DNA from: Chloroflexales bacterium | GTDB lineage: Bacteria > Chloroflexota > Chloroflexia > Chloroflexales > Chloroflexaceae | Assembly (NCBI GenBank): GCA_013336035.1 | Contig: JAAXUL010000667.1 | Location: forward strand, 1 to 5,006 | Direction: 5' to 3' | DNA length: 5,006 nucleotides | Shown here: piece after piece, positions 4,614 through 5,006 of the stretch | How positions within the stretch are numbered: position 1 is the stretch's first letter | How the letters are laid out: the number at the start of each line of letters is the position of its first letter | Program-made: the position numbers and the translations under genes | The notes under the pieces: model-generated | Database searches by the model: none | Told to the model about the DNA's origin: nothing | The model's input: only the letters and a program-made list of their open reading frames with translations

Positions 4614-5006
4614 TTGCTCCTACCATATCGTGCAGCACCGTCGTCCTACGTACCGCAGCCGCGGCAGTCCGCGGCGCGCGACCGTGCGGTGCCCCGCGCG
4701 CCTGTCGTGGCGATGCTGATCCTGACCCTGTGCACCATGGTGTCCGCCCTGGTGGTTGGCGCCACTATGGTCGCCACACAGCGTGCCAGGCCGGCTCTAG
4801 CGGCAGCTGGTGGCGGGGTCGCCGACTGGACGGTGCTCGTCTATATGGCCGGCGACAATAACCTCGAGGCCGCCGCGCTCAACGATCTGCGCGAGATCAC
4901 CCAGGTAGGCTCATCGGCACAGCTCACTATCGTCGCCCAGGTCGACCGGATCGCCGCGCCCAACCTCTGGGACGACACCACGGCCGGGGACTGGGCAGGC
5001 ACCAGG
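4614..5006 (+). CDS. Clostripain-family (C11) cysteine peptidase, N-terminal part, truncated by the window edge
   Basis: C11 peptidases are clan CD cysteine proteases, often exported and cutting after basic residues. The 131 visible codons are open to the right edge. With the TTG start, residues 1-28 are polar and basic (many Arg), residues 29-55 are a hydrophobic segment (APVVAMLILTLCTMVSALVV, then GATMVA), and an Ala/Gly linker follows. The family signature DWTVLVYMAGDNNLE starts at residue 71, followed by ALNDLREITQVGSSAQLTIV and a QVDR strand end. The hydrophobic segment acts as a signal peptide or N-terminal anchor, so the catalytic domain should face the outside. The His/Cys dyad lies beyond the window, so activity is not shown. 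The first ATG (4713) falls inside the hydrophobic segment and would remove the basic N-terminal region. An AT-rich upstream region carries a candidate promoter. Substrate unknown. Confidence 0.85.
   Translation, partial: MLLPYRAAPSSYVPQPRQSAARDRAVPRAPVVAMLILTLCTMVSALVVGATMVATQRARPALAAAGGGVADWTVLVYMAGDNNLEAAALNDLREITQVGSSAQLTIVAQVDRIAAPNLWDDTTAGDWAGTR

Noticed and set aside
4519..4719. Plus-strand frame of 66 codons overlapping the start of the C11 peptidase
   Set aside because: It overlaps the well-supported C11 peptidase in another frame, lacks a ribosome site and encodes an Arg-rich low-complexity end.

Overview
The window is GC-rich, with gene families and a repeat style that best fit a bacterium of the phylum Chloroflexota (class Chloroflexia; Roseiflexus, Chloroflexus or Kouleothrix-like). 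The pointers are a glycine-zipper DUF1269 protein, a small protein of a type I associate with this group, a clostripain-like C11 peptidase, and a nested CCTCACCCCC...GGGGGTGAGG palindrome. This taxonomy is an inference from family resemblance; no marker gene is present.

Left half, minus strand, read right to left. A complete DUF1269 membrane-associated protein (1529-2023) has a good Shine-Dalgarno and is followed by a 12-bp GC hairpin (1486-1514), a likely terminator. Next is a broken major facilitator superfamily transporter (513-1429), with a one-base frameshift near 1130 and loss of its C-terminal half. A 32-codon ORF (392-490) follows, whose stop codon touches the ribosome binding site of the last gene. 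That gene is the 5' part of a leucyl aminopeptidase (pepA, M17 family), starting at 381 and running off the left edge.

Centre and right, plus strand. A 444-base divergent intergenic region (2024-2467) leads to a 98-residue hypothetical protein (2468-2764). After it comes a 264-base spacer with three perfect palindromes of 12-14 bp. Then comes a complete patatin-like phospholipase (3029-4099) with an intact Ser-Asp dyad. Just downstream is a 65-base repeat that can fold as a three-way junction (4114-4178). Next to it, on the minus strand, is what looks like the decayed C-terminus of a PepSY-like protein, with an acidic/His tail encoded by a 24-bp tandem repeat and carrying an in-frame stop and a one-base insertion (4190-4373). 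An AT-richer stretch with a tandem 11-mer and a possible promoter leads to a clostripain-family (C11) peptidase. It begins at a TTG codon at 4614 behind a perfect AGGAGG and runs off the right edge.

The genes do not form one evident pathway: two peptidases, a lipid hydrolase, a stress or membrane-associated DUF protein, and the remains of two other genes. I see no convincing new defence or mobile system. The most informative points are the gene decay, the palindrome cluster before the patatin gene, the folded repeat, and the start-site evidence for the C11 peptidase.
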